Shown piece by piece: positions 63,149-64,000 of a DNA stretch of 64,000 nt. Each line of letters begins with the position of its first letter. The first letter of the stretch is position 1. The notes under the pieces are model-generated. The model did not search any database. It was not told where the DNA came from and saw nothing but the letters and a program-made list of their open reading frames with translations. The position numbers were made by a program, and so were the translations under genes. Source of the stretch: DATFDN01 sp963756495 (GTDB lineage: Bacteria > Pseudomonadota > Alphaproteobacteria > Acetobacterales > Acetobacteraceae); assembly GCA_963756495.1 (NCBI GenBank), contig CAVWNS010000005.1, positions 620,001-684,000 of the forward strand, given 5' to 3'.

Positions 63149-63831
63149 CAGGCGGCTCCTTCCAGCGCGGGCGCCTCTAACACGCGGCAATCAGACGCAA
63201 ACGTCAGTGACGCCTCGGTGCGCGCCGCAAGCTCCTCGCGCGACAACCCAGGCACGATCTCGCGCACCACGAACCCGGCTTCGGTCACGTCGATCACCGC
63301 GAGGTCGGTGAACACGCGCGTCACGCAGCGCGGCGCGGTCAGCTTCAGCCGGCAGGCTTGCAGCAGGCGCGGCGCGCCCTTGCGTGTCGTGTGCTCCATG
63401 ATGACCCAGACGGCGCGCGCGCACGCGGCCAGATCCATGGCGCCGCCGACCAGCGGACCCTTGTCCGGCACCCCTAAATCCCAGTTCGCCATGTCGCCGT
63501 TCGCCGCCACCTCGAAGCAGCCGAGGATCGTCACGTCGATATGCCCGCCCCGTATCATCGCGAAGGAGGCGGCGGAGTCCACGATCGCCGCACCCGGCCG
63601 CAGCGTGATCCGCCGGCTGCCGGCATCGACCAGGTCCGGGTCGGCACGCCCCTCCGCCGCGACCGGGCCGCAGCCGATGATGCCGTTCTCCGACTGGATG
63701 AACACGTCGCGCTCGGGCGGCACGTAGTCGGAGGCGATCACGGGAATGCCGATCCCCAGATTGACCAGCCAGCCATCCTTTATGTCCTGCGCGGCGCGCC
63801 AGGCCATCTGGTTGCGCGTCAGCTTGCTCAT
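63148..63831 (-). CDS. 3-oxoacid/3-oxoadipate CoA-transferase subunit B
   Basis: 227 residues from ATG 63831, overlapping subunit A's stop. It begins LTRNQMAWRAAQDIKDGWLV, NLGIGIPVIASDYVPPERDV and has the catalytic Glu in FIQSENGIIGCGPV. The block GCFEVAANGDMANWDLGVPD is typical of ScoB/PcaJ. The A and B subunits move CoA from succinyl-CoA to a 3-oxoacid. The hydrolase gene downstream points to 3-oxoadipate as substrate. Confidence 0.93.
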   Translation of the reverse strand: MSKLTRNQMAWRAAQDIKDGWLVNLGIGIPVIASDYVPPERDVFIQSENGIIGCGPVAAEGRADPDLVDAGSRRITLRPGAAIVDSAASFAMIRGGHIDVTILGCFEVAANGDMANWDLGVPDKGPLVGGAMDLAACARAVWVIMEHTTRKGAPRLLQACRLKLTAPRCVTRVFTDLAVIDVTEAGFVVREIVPGLSREELAARTEASLTFASDCRVLEAPALEGAA

Positions 63832-64000
63832 CGCGCGTCTCCCACCGCCACCACCCGGCGCACGAAGGCGCCCGAGAGCTGAATCTCCGTATGCGCCAGC
63901 GGCGCGTCCTCGGTCGCGCGCACCTCGGCGATCGTCGTGCGCGCGGCGGTCGCCATCGCCGGGCTGAAATTCGCCTGCGCGTAGCGGAATGCAAGATTGC
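63828..64000 (-). CDS. CoA-transferase subunit A, C-terminal end (cut by window)
   Basis: The minus frame reads in from the right edge: LAFRYAQANFSPAMATAART then HTEIQLSGAFVRRVVAVGDA to a TGA that overlaps subunit B's ATG. The RYAQANFSPAMATAA and FVRRV pattern is the usual end of ScoA/PcaI. The rest lies outside the window. Confidence 0.85.
   Translation of the reverse strand, partial: NLAFRYAQANFSPAMATAARTTIAEVRATEDAPLAHTEIQLSGAFVRRVVAVGDAR

Overview
This is high-GC DNA from an alphaproteobacterium, most likely of the Acetobacteraceae. The basis is ALAS-type hemA preceded by what looks like a relic of puhE, a Gram-negative LPS-export operon, a type III polyketide synthase operon, a phosphoketolase/acetate kinase pair and a periplasmic GMC dehydrogenase with a partner cytochrome. 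The family call is inference; no rRNA or other strong marker is present.

The left third (about 1-22.3 kb) is a mobile-DNA landing zone. It holds seven insertion sequences of five families: two ISAs1, two IS630, one IS1380, one IS701 and one IS21. They lie among broken genes: a primase-like DUF3987 fragment, zinc-ribbon proteins, an SRAP stub and a split lpxR. Between 12138 and 20870 is an 8.7-kb integrative island. Its ends are an 18-bp direct repeat, and the right copy is the 3' end of tRNA-Ser(GCU). Just inside both ends are copies of a 12-bp repeat that look like integrase arm sites. The island carries a tyrosine integrase, a RepA-like ATPase, a ribbon-helix-helix protein, a serine recombinase, an IS21 and one unrecognised cargo gene.

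From 22.3 to 33.1 kb the genes are mostly cell-wall recycling: a peptide-type ABC importer (binding protein plus two permeases, no ATPase gene) in one overlapping operon with murQ and nagA, divergent from anmK, then a Pit phosphate transporter and murA. From 33 to 46.3 kb come a GIY-YIG protein, a broken enolase-superfamily gene, a flavin-fold gene, a hybrid histidine kinase, hemA with the puhE relic, and the envelope operon lptF-lptG-lptD-surA-rsmA.

From 46.3 to 59 kb there is a three-gene type III PKS/methyltransferase/FAD-oxidoreductase operon, a glycolate/D-2-hydroxyacid dehydrogenase-like flavoprotein, xfp-ackA, and a lipoprotein dihaem cytochrome followed by a GMC oxidoreductase. The last 5 kb holds a TcmP/three-Cys (DUF5131) pair, remnants of BrnTA and ParDE toxin-antitoxin systems, and a beta-ketoadipate-like hydrolase plus CoA-transferase operon that runs off the right edge.

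Many genes carry single-base frameshifts (two transposases near homopolymers, murQ, lptG, DUF5131, parE, an enolase-superfamily gene and others). lptG is normally essential, so some of these may be sequencing errors rather than real decay. That caveat applies to every frameshift-based pseudogene call here.
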